Below, one piece after another: positions 34,844 to 43,270 of a DNA stretch of 64,000 nt. The position numbers were made by a program, and so were the translations under genes. Position 1 is the stretch's first letter. Each line of letters opens with the position of its first letter. The notes beneath the pieces are model-generated. The model was not told the DNA's origin. It saw only the letters and a program-made list of their open reading frames with translations, and ran no database searches. The stretch is from Laspinema sp963821735 (GTDB lineage Bacteria > Cyanobacteriota > Cyanobacteriia > Cyanobacteriales > Laspinemataceae). The DNA lies in the NCBI GenBank assembly GCA_963821735.1, contig CAWGFK010000034.1, forward strand, positions 62,001 to 126,000, in the 5' to 3' direction.

Positions 34844-35312
34844 ATGGCAGCACCAACTAAACGGATTGTGGGTTATTTGCCGGTGGAGTACCATAACCAG
34901 CTCCTGCCTTATATGGAGGAGGAAAACCTGGGCGAGTGTGCAGCCCAGGTCCAAATCTTGCGAGAGTTTTTTGATGGCAGACAGCAGAATCCTGAGATAG
35001 AGTCGCTGCGAGGGCAACTGACTCAGTTGCAGCAACGGGTGGCAGTGGTGGAAGCTAAGTTGTGCTGAGTTCCGGGGGCAGAGGTGGTAGACGACGGAGC
35101 CAGATGCCGGTGATGAGCGAACCGATTAAGCCCAAGGCACTGACCACGGCAGAACTGGCGGAACGATTGAAGGATTGAAGGTGACACCCCAGGAAGTTGA
35201 TGAAGCGGTACTACAAGGTGTCGAGGATTTTAAAAAGTGGAGTCGCAGTCGGGACCCAGCTTTGATCCGGTGGGAGAAACGGGGCGAGTTGTTTCACCAG
35301 GTGGAGCGGTGA
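34844..35312 (+). pseudogene. Broken second copy of the RHH-like gene
   Basis: The first 74 residues (TKRIVGYLPVEYHNQLLPYM, NPEIESLRGQLTQLQQRVAV) match the gene at 5775-6230. The frame then shifts by one base near 35060. A second break is an exact 8-base tandem duplication (GATTGAAG twice, near 35168-35183) in the codons for AERLKV. The remainder, to KKWSRSRDPALIRWEKRGEL and FHQVER, is intact. The 8-base duplication is a real mutation, not a homopolymer error, so this copy is dead. The upstream block AGGCACGAGTACAGCAC is still shared. Confidence 0.82.
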
Positions 35313-35423
35313 GTCGGTTGGGTTGCCGACAGTTATCTGACCCGCGCTGGTGCTGTTGCAGGAGCTTGTTTCAATCTGGGGTAGTTAAGTCGTTACGAAG
35401 TACGCGAAGGTCGTCCGTTATTT

Positions 35424-35515
35424 TTTTCTATCCCTGAAAGGGATTAGAGGTTGTTAAGGAAGTCGGTTGATATGGTACGTTTCAATCCCTAGAAGGGATT
35501 AGAGGTTGTGGAGAC
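35424..35515 (+). CRISPR. Two-unit CRISPR-like repeat remnant
   Basis: TATCCCTGAAAGGGATTAGA with GGTTGTTAAG, and TTTCAATCCCTAGAAGGGAT with TAGAGGTTGTGGAG, are two related repeats of about 30-35 bases with an internal AATCCCT/AGGGATT palindrome. That palindrome is typical of cyanobacterial CRISPR repeats beginning GTTTCAATCCCT. Start-to-start distance is only 55 bases, so any spacer is short. No cas gene is in the window. Could be a decayed or orphan array, or a coincidental repeat. Confidence 0.4.
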
Positions 35516-35612
35516 CTCAAGATACTTTTACACCAACCTGGATTAAGGAGACAATGCCAGTCGGTCATTAAGGCAGTGGCGATCGTGCTGCGGGTTGAGA
35601 GATGAGAAAGGG

Positions 35613-35682
35613 AACCACAGATTTCACAAGATTTCACAGATTTGCACGGATTTTTTCTGTATCATCTGTGTAATCTGTGGTT
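35613..35682. repeat. Palindromic repeat (AACCACAGATTT family), copy 1
   Basis: AACCACAGATTTCACA at the left and TGTGTAATCTGTGGTTT at the right form an imperfect inverted repeat over 70 bases. A second member is at 58623-58688. Typical of dispersed fold-back repeats; non-coding. Confidence 0.6.
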
Positions 35683-35870
35683 TAAGGATCAGACCCCACA
35701 TTCCGCATAAGCAAAAATACTTGTTTGGAATATCTCCGCAAGTTTTTTGACTGAAGCAAGCATTTTTAAAACATGGCTATAAACCATTCCCTCTAAGATT
35801 TTCAGCTATTTTCTGTAGAAAGGGTTCTATAACTCTCTCCAGCGGAGCAAGCATTGAAAACGTGCGGTTT

Positions 35871-35892
35871 TTATTGAGAATATTCTCAATAA
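35871..35892. promoter_or_regulatory. 22-bp perfect palindrome (Fur-box-like)
   Basis: TTATTGAGAAT followed directly by its exact reverse complement. The core TGAGAATATTCTCA resembles Fur-type boxes. No start codon of a convincing gene follows on either strand within 200 bases, so the regulated target is unclear. The rest of 35683-36016 holds no gene. Confidence 0.35.
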
Positions 35893-36016
35893 GCCGGAAA
35901 ACTTTGGTTACAGTGAGTACCCTCGTTCCCCTAGATTTTTTATAAAATCGCTGAAACCATTGCTGGACAAAGGTTTTAAAAATAAAAAGCCAGCAATTAA
36001 ACCGGAGGAATATGGG

Positions 36017-36649
36017 TTAGATGGAGACGATGCCTCGTTTGACGGCAACGATCGCCGCTTGGGTGCGATCGCGAACGCCAAGTTTTCCTAAGATATTGTT
36101 AACATGGAATTTGACGGTGCTTTCGCTGATTTTTAATTGGTGACTGATTTGCTGGTTGGTTTCTCCGGCAATTATCAGACGGATGACTTGTAGTTCTCGA
36201 TCGCTAAGTTGAGAAGAGTCTAGGCGATCGGATAGTTTTTCTCCGACTGCTGAGGGAATATATTTTTTGCCGAGGCTAACCAGACGAATGGCGGTGATGA
36301 GTTCATCGGGTTCGGTGTCTTTGAGTAAATATCCTTTGGCACCGGCTTGTAATCCTCGGTAGATGTCTTCATCCCCATCATAAGTGGTGAGGACGATAAT
36401 TCGCGCCTCGGGACATTCTCCACAAATCTGGGTGATGGCTGTGACCCCATCCATTTGCGGCATTCGCAGATCCATCAGGATGACATCGGGTTGGTGGAGG
36501 CGAAAGCAGGCGATCGCTTCTTCCCCGTTCCCAGCTTGTGCCACGACTTTAAAATCGGGTTCTTGTTCCAGTAATGCCACTAAACCCTGACGGACAATTG
36601 GATGATCGTCAGCTATTACAATGTGAATGATATCGGATTGATTGATCAT
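36017..36649 (-). CDS. NarL/FixJ-family response regulator
   Basis: A protein of 210 residues. The receiver domain has the acidic pair IVIADDHPIVRQGL, phospho-acceptor Asp in DVILMDLRMPQMDG and the switch Lys in GYLLKDTEPDEL. A linker leads to a LuxR-type HTH (LSDRELQVIRLIIAGETNQQ, LKISESTVKFHVNNILGKLG). It is the last gene of the kinase cluster, 187 bases behind the receiver-PAS-kinase at 36837-38288, whose HisKA_3 dimerisation domain is the usual partner of NarL-type regulators. Target genes are unknown. A TTGCTGG/CCAGCAA stem (35960-35996) downstream may act in termination. Confidence 0.9.
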   Translation of the reverse strand: MINQSDIIHIVIADDHPIVRQGLVALLEQEPDFKVVAQAGNGEEAIACFRLHQPDVILMDLRMPQMDGVTAITQICGECPEARIIVLTTYDGDEDIYRGLQAGAKGYLLKDTEPDELITAIRLVSLGKKYIPSAVGEKLSDRLDSSQLSDRELQVIRLIIAGETNQQISHQLKISESTVKFHVNNILGKLGVRDRTQAAIVAVKRGIVSI

Positions 36650-36836
36650 GATTTAACCCCTGAATTGTTACACCTTATCCCTAGAGCATCACTACAGTCG
36701 CAGGGAAACAAACCGGGTTGATTGACAGATTCATGCTGACTTGACAACCCATTTGGGCGGTGCAACCCGGTTTTTTGTCTTCCTACGTTTTGAATGCTGA
36801 ACTGATGCCCTAGATAGTGTAATCTGAAAATGCCCG

Positions 36837-38288
36837 TTAGGGGTGAGGGGATTCTACTGGCAGGGAAACGATGATTTCCGTTCCTTGTCCGAGCTGACTG
36901 TCGATGGCTAATTTTGCCCCGAGGCGATCGGCTCTTTCTCGCATTCCCATCAATCCAAAACCACTCTTTAAAGCCAAATGTTGTAAGACAAATCCCTGAC
37001 CATTATCTTTAACTCGTAAACAAAACTCTCCGGGATGATAAAGGAGCTTAATTTCAATTAAACTCGCCTGAGCATATTTGAAGGCATTGGTTAAGGCTTC
37101 TTGGGCGATGCGGAGGAAATGATTTTCGACTTCTGACGGGAGAGAATAGGGGGAACCCACGGTTTCTAAGGTGGTTTTGATGTCGGGATTTCCAGACATT
37201 TGGCGGGTCAGTTTATAGAGGGCGCTATATAAATCTCCCTGTTCTAATAGTTGGGGACGTAAGGCTTGGACCGATCGCCTTGCTTCTGTGAGTCCAGAAC
37301 GAGCCAGTTCGCGCACGGTTCTGAGATGTTCGGGAACTTGCTGCGGTGCGAGGGTGACGGCGCGTTCTGCTGCGCCTAAATGGATGATAATGCCGGTAAA
37401 AGATTGGGCTAAGGTATCATGAATTTCCCGCGCCATGCGGTTGCGTTCTTCTAAGCGAGAGGCTTCTTCTGCTTGCAGGCGATCGCGAATATCCTGTCCA
37501 ATTCCTAAGCGTTTTCCATCACTCAGGGTCATAAACATCCAAGCGTTATCAATCTCACTTCCCCCGCGAGTGGTTAATTTAAAATCTTGCCATTTTCCCG
37601 TCGCCAACTGCCAATGTTCTCTGAGTTGTTTCCAATCTTGTGTATCCGGATAGCATTCTGCTAATAGATTAACGCCTTTTAATTCTTCTTGAGACCATCC
37701 CAAAACAGACTCAAATTCCCGATTGACAAATTGCACCAGGTGATGTTCATCGTAAAGCACCACCATCACCGGAATCCGGTCAAAAATAGTTTGTAAAAGC
37801 TCGTTTTGTTGGCGCAAGGCTTCTTCCACTTTCCGCCGTTCCGTCAGTTCTTGACCCAATTGTTTATTCCGGGCATTCAGTTCTTGCGTCAGTCGCCTCA
37901 TTCGCAACTGAGTCTCGATTCTGACTAAAACTTCCTGTTCATTAAAAGGTTTAGTAATATAGTCTACTCCGCCCAGAGAAAAAGCTTTAATTTTATCGAA
38001 AATTTCCTGCAAGGCGCTAATAAATATGATGGGAATATCCTGAGTCTGTTCAGAGGCTTTGAGTTGTTTACAGACTTGATATCCATCCATCTGGGGCATC
38101 ATAATATCGAGCAAAATCAAGTCTGGTAGATTGGATTCGATAAATTTTAAGGCTAATTTGCCACTGGGGGCTAAATTAAGTTTATAACCGGCTTGGCCTA
38201 AAATACCACTTAACAGATTCAGATTATCAGGACTATCATCAATGATTAAAATGGTGGGTTTAGGATCCAAGCTTAAATCAAGATTCAT
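36837..38288 (-). CDS. Receiver-PAS-histidine kinase (NarX/DesK-type HisKA_3)
   Basis: A protein of 483 residues. An N-terminal receiver (ILIIDDSPDNLNLLSGILGQ; Asp in DLILLDIMMPQMDGYQ) is followed by a coiled coil (LGQELTERRKVEEALRQQNE) and a PAS domain (IFDRIPVMVVLYDEHHLVQF). The HisKA_3 segment has phospho-His in NRMAREIHDTLAQSFTG. The ATPase domain shows EALTNAFKYAQA, VKDNGQGF and GFGLMGMRERADRLG. No transmembrane segment, so it is cytoplasmic. It overlaps the upstream hybrid kinase gene by four bases (ATGA). The arrangement suggests that the upstream giant kinase phosphorylates this receiver and that the kinase then passes phosphate to the NarL-type regulator. Confidence 0.9.
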   Translation of the reverse strand: MNLDLSLDPKPTILIIDDSPDNLNLLSGILGQAGYKLNLAPSGKLALKFIESNLPDLILLDIMMPQMDGYQVCKQLKASEQTQDIPIIFISALQEIFDKIKAFSLGGVDYITKPFNEQEVLVRIETQLRMRRLTQELNARNKQLGQELTERRKVEEALRQQNELLQTIFDRIPVMVVLYDEHHLVQFVNREFESVLGWSQEELKGVNLLAECYPDTQDWKQLREHWQLATGKWQDFKLTTRGGSEIDNAWMFMTLSDGKRLGIGQDIRDRLQAEEASRLEERNRMAREIHDTLAQSFTGIIIHLGAAERAVTLAPQQVPEHLRTVRELARSGLTEARRSVQALRPQLLEQGDLYSALYKLTRQMSGNPDIKTTLETVGSPYSLPSEVENHFLRIAQEALTNAFKYAQASLIEIKLLYHPGEFCLRVKDNGQGFVLQHLALKSGFGLMGMRERADRLGAKLAIDSQLGQGTEIIVSLPVESPHP

Positions 38289-40591
38289 AATTCATCGTTA
38301 GTATTTGATAATATATCTAATACTAGCTCATACTGAAACTGTTTCAGATGAAAGGCAAGCGCATTGCCTAGGGGCGGATTCTGTTGGGTGATTTGTTCCG
38401 TGAGGGTTTGCATCTGGTTCCCATCCAGATTGATAATCGCGGTTTGCAATTGGCGGACTAACCCGAAAGGCAACTGGGACAATGCTTCCGGCGTCAGCGT
38501 ATTCAGATCCAGTTTCGGGACTCCGGGGTCTGGATGGAGGGTTTCAAACACAAATTTGACTCCAATATGTTTCTGAAGCATATCAAAAACCTGGTTTTGG
38601 CGAAAGGGTTTGCGGATAAAATCATCACAGCCTGTCGAAAGAACCATTGCTTTTTCTTCCTCAAAGGTACTGGCGGTGATGGCAATGATGGCGGTTCCTT
38701 GACCCTGGGTGGTGGCTTTGATCCGTTGGGTGGTTTCATAACCATCCATCACCGGCATCCGCATATCCATAAAAATTAAATGGGGCGAGTATCGTTCCCA
38801 GATTTCTAAGGCTTTTTTGCCATTTTCTGCCTCGTATATTTCAAAGCCCAAGGGGGAAAGGAGTTGCCGGAGAAGTTGCCGATTATCCCATCGGTCATCT
38901 ACAATTAAGAGTCGATAAATCGGCTGATTGGGTTCAAGAGAAATAGCTTCTTGGCTTGAGGTTTCAGGAGAGCATTCGGTAGATTTACCGGGATAAACTG
39001 GGATATTAAATTTAAAAATGGTTCCGCAACCCACCTGTGAACTGACGGTCATTTGTCCCCCCATTAACTGCACAAAAGAATGGGCGATGGTTAATCCCAG
39101 TCCCGTACCTTGTTGGGAATTTTGTCCGGTTCTAGTTTGCACAAAGGGTTGAAAGAGTAGGGTAACTTCTTCAGGCGCAATGCCCTCTCCCGTGTCTTCT
39201 ATTTCAAAATCAATCACTAAGGGTTCTGAGAATAATTCTGAGTCAGGGGATAAACGAGACCTTTTCCCCAGGAAGGGGTTTGAGGGAGCAATCCTGACTC
39301 GGACTGAAACACCGCCCTCTTGAGTGAATTTGAGGGCATTATTAATCAGATTAATTAAAACTTGTCGTAATTTGACTTCATCGGTCCGCACATATTGCGG
39401 CACTTCCGCTGTGCGTTCTACTAACAACTGTAATCGCTTACTTTCTGCCTGAAACTGAAACATCTCTTCCAAGTCATCTAGCAAGCGATGTAAATTAAAG
39501 TTAGTTTCATGGAGGATGGCGCGTCCAGCTTCTATTTTAGAGAGGTCTAAAACTTGGTTAATTAAGCTGAGTAAATGTTCGCCGCTCCGGGTGATAATTC
39601 CCAGAGATTCTTGATGTTCTAAGGAGAGGGTTGAGGACCGATTGAGGAGTTGAGAAAAGCCTAAAATAACATTTAGGGGCGTTCGCAATTCATGGCTCAT
39701 GTTGGATAAGAAGATGCTTTTAGCGCGATTCGCTGCTTGAGCGGCTTCCTCTGCTCGTTGTCGTTCAATAATTTCTCGTTGGAGTTCTTGGGTGCGATCG
39801 CTGACTTGTTGTTCTAAGGTCCGATTGTAATCCGCTAACAGGTTTTCCGCTTGTTTGCGCTTAGTAATATCCTGAAAGGTAGCTACAGCATAATTGATTT
39901 TTCCCAGATCATCTACAATGGGGGTACTGGATACTTCAATGGAAACAACTTTATTGGAGTGATGCAGTTCCATATCATCAACGGTAACCGTTTCCCCGGC
40001 TAAGGAACGCACAATTGGCATTTTTTCTGTGGGATATAATTCCTGGGTTCCGGCCACATAAACCTGAGAAATTTCAGAAAATTGTTGATAATTAAGGTCA
40101 ACAATTGTATCAAATCCACTCAGTTTTTTAGAGATAGGATTGGCATAAGTGACTTGTCCGGTGGTATCAATGACGGTGACCCCAATCGGCATGGCATCGA
40201 TAAATTGAGTTAGGCGACTTTCCCGTTCCTTGACTTCACCATAGAGTTTGGCATTGGCGATCGCGATTGCCGCTTGTCCCGAGAGTAGCTGCAACACTTC
40301 CAGGCGATCGGGGGTAAAAGCGTGAGAGGTTATGCCATTTTCCAGATAAACAATGGCGGTAAGTTTTCCTTGATGCAGCAAAGCCGCACACAAAATTGAC
40401 TTAGGTTGACGAGTCTGGATATAAGGGTCCTGGGTAAAGTTTCCCTCTTGGGTGGCGTCGTTCAGGACTACGGTTTCTCCCGTCCTTGCCACATAGCTGA
40501 CAATGGATTTGTGGCAGTTTTTGAAAACCTTGCATGGGGTGAGACTGTATCGCTGTGTTCTCTTCATTCCCCTCCACCCCTTCTGCTTCAA
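38285..40591 (-). CDS. HstK-type giant kinase, GAF-PAS-HisKA-ATPase-receiver part
   Basis: Real coding in this frame begins within the GAF domain (SIVSYVARTGETVVLNDA, LQLLSGQAAIAIANAKLYGE); the first 30 residues are out-of-frame sequence. PAS (TQFIDAMPIGVTVIDTTGQV), a coiled coil, HisKA with FLSNMSHELRTPLNVILGFS, an ATPase domain (NLINNALKF, DTGEGIAPEE, GTGLGLTIAHSFVQLMGG) and a receiver (LLIVDDRWDNRQLL; Asp in LIFMDMRMPVMDGYETT) follow. The C-terminal 75 residues are helical and may act as a phosphotransfer or dimer region. It continues the frame at 40401-41510; the join is at an AAA run (40508-40510), where dropping one A gives LPQSIVSYVARTGE. It is the third junction of one gene spanning 38285-44675. 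Confidence 0.85.
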   Translation of the reverse strand: MKQKGWRGMKRTQRYSLTPCKVFKNCHKSIVSYVARTGETVVLNDATQEGNFTQDPYIQTRQPKSILCAALLHQGKLTAIVYLENGITSHAFTPDRLEVLQLLSGQAAIAIANAKLYGEVKERESRLTQFIDAMPIGVTVIDTTGQVTYANPISKKLSGFDTIVDLNYQQFSEISQVYVAGTQELYPTEKMPIVRSLAGETVTVDDMELHHSNKVVSIEVSSTPIVDDLGKINYAVATFQDITKRKQAENLLADYNRTLEQQVSDRTQELQREIIERQRAEEAAQAANRAKSIFLSNMSHELRTPLNVILGFSQLLNRSSTLSLEHQESLGIITRSGEHLLSLINQVLDLSKIEAGRAILHETNFNLHRLLDDLEEMFQFQAESKRLQLLVERTAEVPQYVRTDEVKLRQVLINLINNALKFTQEGGVSVRVRIAPSNPFLGKRSRLSPDSELFSEPLVIDFEIEDTGEGIAPEEVTLLFQPFVQTRTGQNSQQGTGLGLTIAHSFVQLMGGQMTVSSQVGCGTIFKFNIPVYPGKSTECSPETSSQEAISLEPNQPIYRLLIVDDRWDNRQLLRQLLSPLGFEIYEAENGKKALEIWERYSPHLIFMDMRMPVMDGYETTQRIKATTQGQGTAIIAITASTFEEEKAMVLSTGCDDFIRKPFRQNQVFDMLQKHIGVKFVFETLHPDPGVPKLDLNTLTPEALSQLPFGLVRQLQTAIINLDGNQMQTLTEQITQQNPPLGNALAFHLKQFQYELVLDILSNTNDEL

Positions 40592-41510
40592 TGACTAATT
40601 CTCCTTGATGCTCTAAAATTAAATATCCTTTTTGTGCCCCAATATTTTCTCTGAGAATATTCATTAATTTTGAACCCAGTTTATGGAAAACCATCTCTCC
40701 TGAAATGGCTTCTGAAGCCTTCATAATCGTCGCCATATCCAACGCCGAACCGGAATGACTCCCCGTGGTGGAAAGTGGGCTAGAGATATCCGGATTACTG
40801 GGTTTTGCGATCGGCAATAACTCCGGATATTTGGCTTGTAAATCCTTGACTTTTGCTAAAGCCCCCCATAACTTATAAGAATACAGGGCTTCTTGCATAT
40901 AGGCTTTAGCAATTAATTCTTTCCCTTGAGATAAGTAGAATTTAGCAGCGAGTTCATAAGCTAAAGCCGCTTCCTGGATATATTCGTTTTTTTTTGCCCC
41001 AGCAATGGCGCGATCATAGTAGTCCATTGCTTCAATAACCCGCTTTAACACTCGGGCTTTTTCAGCTTCTACTAAATCATATTTATGTTGAAAATTAACC
41101 GGAGCAGTTTTTACCCATTTGTTTAGTTTAATTTGATTAGCATTAACGGATTCTATTAAATAATCAATATCCGTGTTTAGTTTTTCTGAAGATTTACTCA
41201 GAGTAACTAAAGAGTCATAAAACAAAAATACCGGAACATAAATCATCCCCAGCAATTTATCTAAATCTTGTTTTGCGAGTCCTGCATATTCGTGCGATTT
41301 AGCACAATCATCAAATAAATAATATAAAATCAAACAATTTAAATGGAAAACAAAAGTATCTATATTATTAAAAGTTTGAGAAAAACTAAAAATATTTTGG
41401 CCGTCTAGCTTTTTATTGATTGGACTAAATTTAATTGTCAAACTTACCAGAACGTGCTGACAGAAAAACAAATGATTATTTAAGCTAGTTTTAGCTTCCC
41501 CTTCGCTCAT
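40401..41510 (-). CDS. HstK-type giant kinase, helical-repeat and GAF-start part
   Basis: In this frame are helical, TPR-like segments of the AAA/TPR region (DLVEAEKARVLKRVIEAMDY, YDRAIAGAKKNEYIQEAALA, YELAAKFYLSQGKELIAKAY) followed by the start of a GAF domain (MRENIGAQKG-like: LRENIGAQKGYLILEHQGEL). AYELAAKFYxxxGxxxxAxxYMxEAxYxYxxWGAxAKVxxLxxxYP is a hallmark of cyanobacterial HstK-type kinases. The upstream junction is at AA (41535-41536 on the + strand): one more A gives KEIDICSQTMSEGEAKTSLN. The first 40 and the last 45 codons flank frameshifts; the end QIHCQLCGKDGRNRSPE is out of frame. Confidence 0.8.
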   Translation of the reverse strand: MSEGEAKTSLNNHLFFCQHVLVSLTIKFSPINKKLDGQNIFSFSQTFNNIDTFVFHLNCLILYYLFDDCAKSHEYAGLAKQDLDKLLGMIYVPVFLFYDSLVTLSKSSEKLNTDIDYLIESVNANQIKLNKWVKTAPVNFQHKYDLVEAEKARVLKRVIEAMDYYDRAIAGAKKNEYIQEAALAYELAAKFYLSQGKELIAKAYMQEALYSYKLWGALAKVKDLQAKYPELLPIAKPSNPDISSPLSTTGSHSGSALDMATIMKASEAISGEMVFHKLGSKLMNILRENIGAQKGYLILEHQGELVIEAEGVEGNEENTAIQSHPMQGFQKLPQIHCQLCGKDGRNRSPERRHPRGKLYPGPLYPDSST

Positions 41511-43270
41511 AGTCTGACTGCAAATATCGATTTCTTGTTGAATTTATTCAGTTCTAATCCAGTAAAATATAAATACTGGGATTGATGATAACCGATAGCA
41601 ATTGCCAGGGATAAATGCCCAGTTTTTATTCCACTGATATAGGCTTTTTGCAGAGGTTCTATAGATTTTCTAAGATGGGATTTACAATGAACTAGGCATA
41701 ACCCAGTACCCACTAATGTATAGGTAGATAATTCTCTATTTTTTAATTTTTTTAATAAATCTAACGCTATCATTCCAAACTTGTAAGCGGTTTCAAAATC
41801 ATCGAACATTTTATTCAAAAGACAACCGTAACTCGTGTAAGCAAGAGCGGTCCAAGGAGTTTGACTATAGTTAATTGAGCGCTCCATTTGTTCACAAATA
41901 ACTAATCCCCATAAGTTCCAGGAAACTAAAAAAGCCGAAGAAACTACTGTAGATAAAATCTTCATTATCGCTAAATCGTGAGGGTCTGTCATTTCCGGTA
42001 AATTCAAAAAATATTTAGCTGTTTTATTCCCCACCCTTCTTTTTATTTCTTCCATCTTTTTCTTCAAATATGACGGAGGCGGCGAATCGGGAAAATCTAC
42101 CCCTAATAGCTTTAATCCTTTTAATCCGACTTGAATAGCTTGGATAAAATCATGTTGAGCCATACAACCGTGAATTTTTAGTTCATAAGCTATCACGTTA
42201 GTGAGAATATTTTTGCCTTTTTCAAGCAAAATATTAATTAAATAGTTCATTTGCTCAAAATTCAGACATAAATAACTAATCGTGGCTGCTTCTTGATATA
42301 ATGTTAAAGTCAAGTCATACTGAACTTCCCAACTATCCGACCCTAATAATTTTATACCTGCGTTTAAGTATTCTGCTGCAGCTTTATAAGCAAAAGCAGT
42401 TTTAGCCTTTTGAGCAGCCATCAGGTTTAAAGAAGCTAATTCATATTTTTGGGATTGATTGGGCAATAAGCTTTGAGCTAAATTCAAATTATTGACGATA
42501 TTAAATATTTTTTCTTTTTGTTGGCTTTTAGGGGTATTTTCAAGAAGAATTCTTCCAATAAATTGATGCAAGTAAGGTTTTTCTTGCTTTATTATTAGAG
42601 AATAAGCAGCTTGTTGAATTCGGTCGTGAACAAATTGGTATTCTAGGGAATGATTCAGGGATAATGTTCCAGCGATCGCCAATTCAATATCCCCTAAGTT
42701 TCCGAGGGGAACCACTAAATTTTCTCTAATTGCTGAATACAGATCATCCGCCGTTTCAGAAATTGATTTTTCTACGATTAAAGATAGCATCTCTAATTCA
42801 AACTGATTACCTAAACAAGCCGCTATTTTTAAAATTTGCTGCGTTTCCTCCGGCAATTTTTTAATTTTCATCGCCATTAGTTCAACCACATTATTGGTAA
42901 ATTTCTGAACTTGAATTTGCTCTAGGCTCCATTCCCAACTTAAACTCTTATTATCAAATCTCAAAAATTTATTTGCATATAATGACCAGATAAACTCTTT
43001 TATGAAAAATGGATTGCTTCCTGTTTTCAAACAAATTAGTTTGGATAAAGATTGAACTTGATTTGTCCGGCAATGCAGAGTTTCAGCCATTAGCTGCGTG
43101 ACACTTTCTACATTCAAAGGAGACAAATAAATTTGAGTAATTCTTGTGTTAGATTTAGCCATTTTTTCCACGGTCAACATTAAAGAATGGGTGCGAGAAA
43201 CCTCAGTATCCCGATAGGCACCAATGACAAACAGTCCAGGAGAGCGATAACTCATCAGGAGTTGCAGCAA
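41507..43270 (-). CDS. HstK-type giant kinase, AAA-type ATPase and TPR-like part
   Basis: The frame continues the ATPase of the upstream frame: LLQLLMSYRSPGLFVIGAYR, EETQQILKIAACLGNQFELE and QFVHDRIQQAAYSLI are typical of the predicted ATPase (AAA_16-like) in HstK kinases, then TPR-like helices follow (ELASLNLMAAQKAKTAFAYK, LGLKGLKLLGVDFPDSPP). About 580 residues are intact. The join to the preceding frame is a TTT run near 43269-43271: dropping one T gives ASLNLLQLLMSYR. Membrane segments are absent; the protein is cytoplasmic. Confidence 0.82.
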   Translation of the reverse strand: MLQLLMSYRSPGLFVIGAYRDTEVSRTHSLMLTVEKMAKSNTRITQIYLSPLNVESVTQLMAETLHCRTNQVQSLSKLICLKTGSNPFFIKEFIWSLYANKFLRFDNKSLSWEWSLEQIQVQKFTNNVVELMAMKIKKLPEETQQILKIAACLGNQFELEMLSLIVEKSISETADDLYSAIRENLVVPLGNLGDIELAIAGTLSLNHSLEYQFVHDRIQQAAYSLIIKQEKPYLHQFIGRILLENTPKSQQKEKIFNIVNNLNLAQSLLPNQSQKYELASLNLMAAQKAKTAFAYKAAAEYLNAGIKLLGSDSWEVQYDLTLTLYQEAATISYLCLNFEQMNYLINILLEKGKNILTNVIAYELKIHGCMAQHDFIQAIQVGLKGLKLLGVDFPDSPPPSYLKKKMEEIKRRVGNKTAKYFLNLPEMTDPHDLAIMKILSTVVSSAFLVSWNLWGLVICEQMERSINYSQTPWTALAYTSYGCLLNKMFDDFETAYKFGMIALDLLKKLKNRELSTYTLVGTGLCLVHCKSHLRKSIEPLQKAYISGIKTGHLSLAIAIGYHQSQYLYFTGLELNKFNKKSIFAVRL

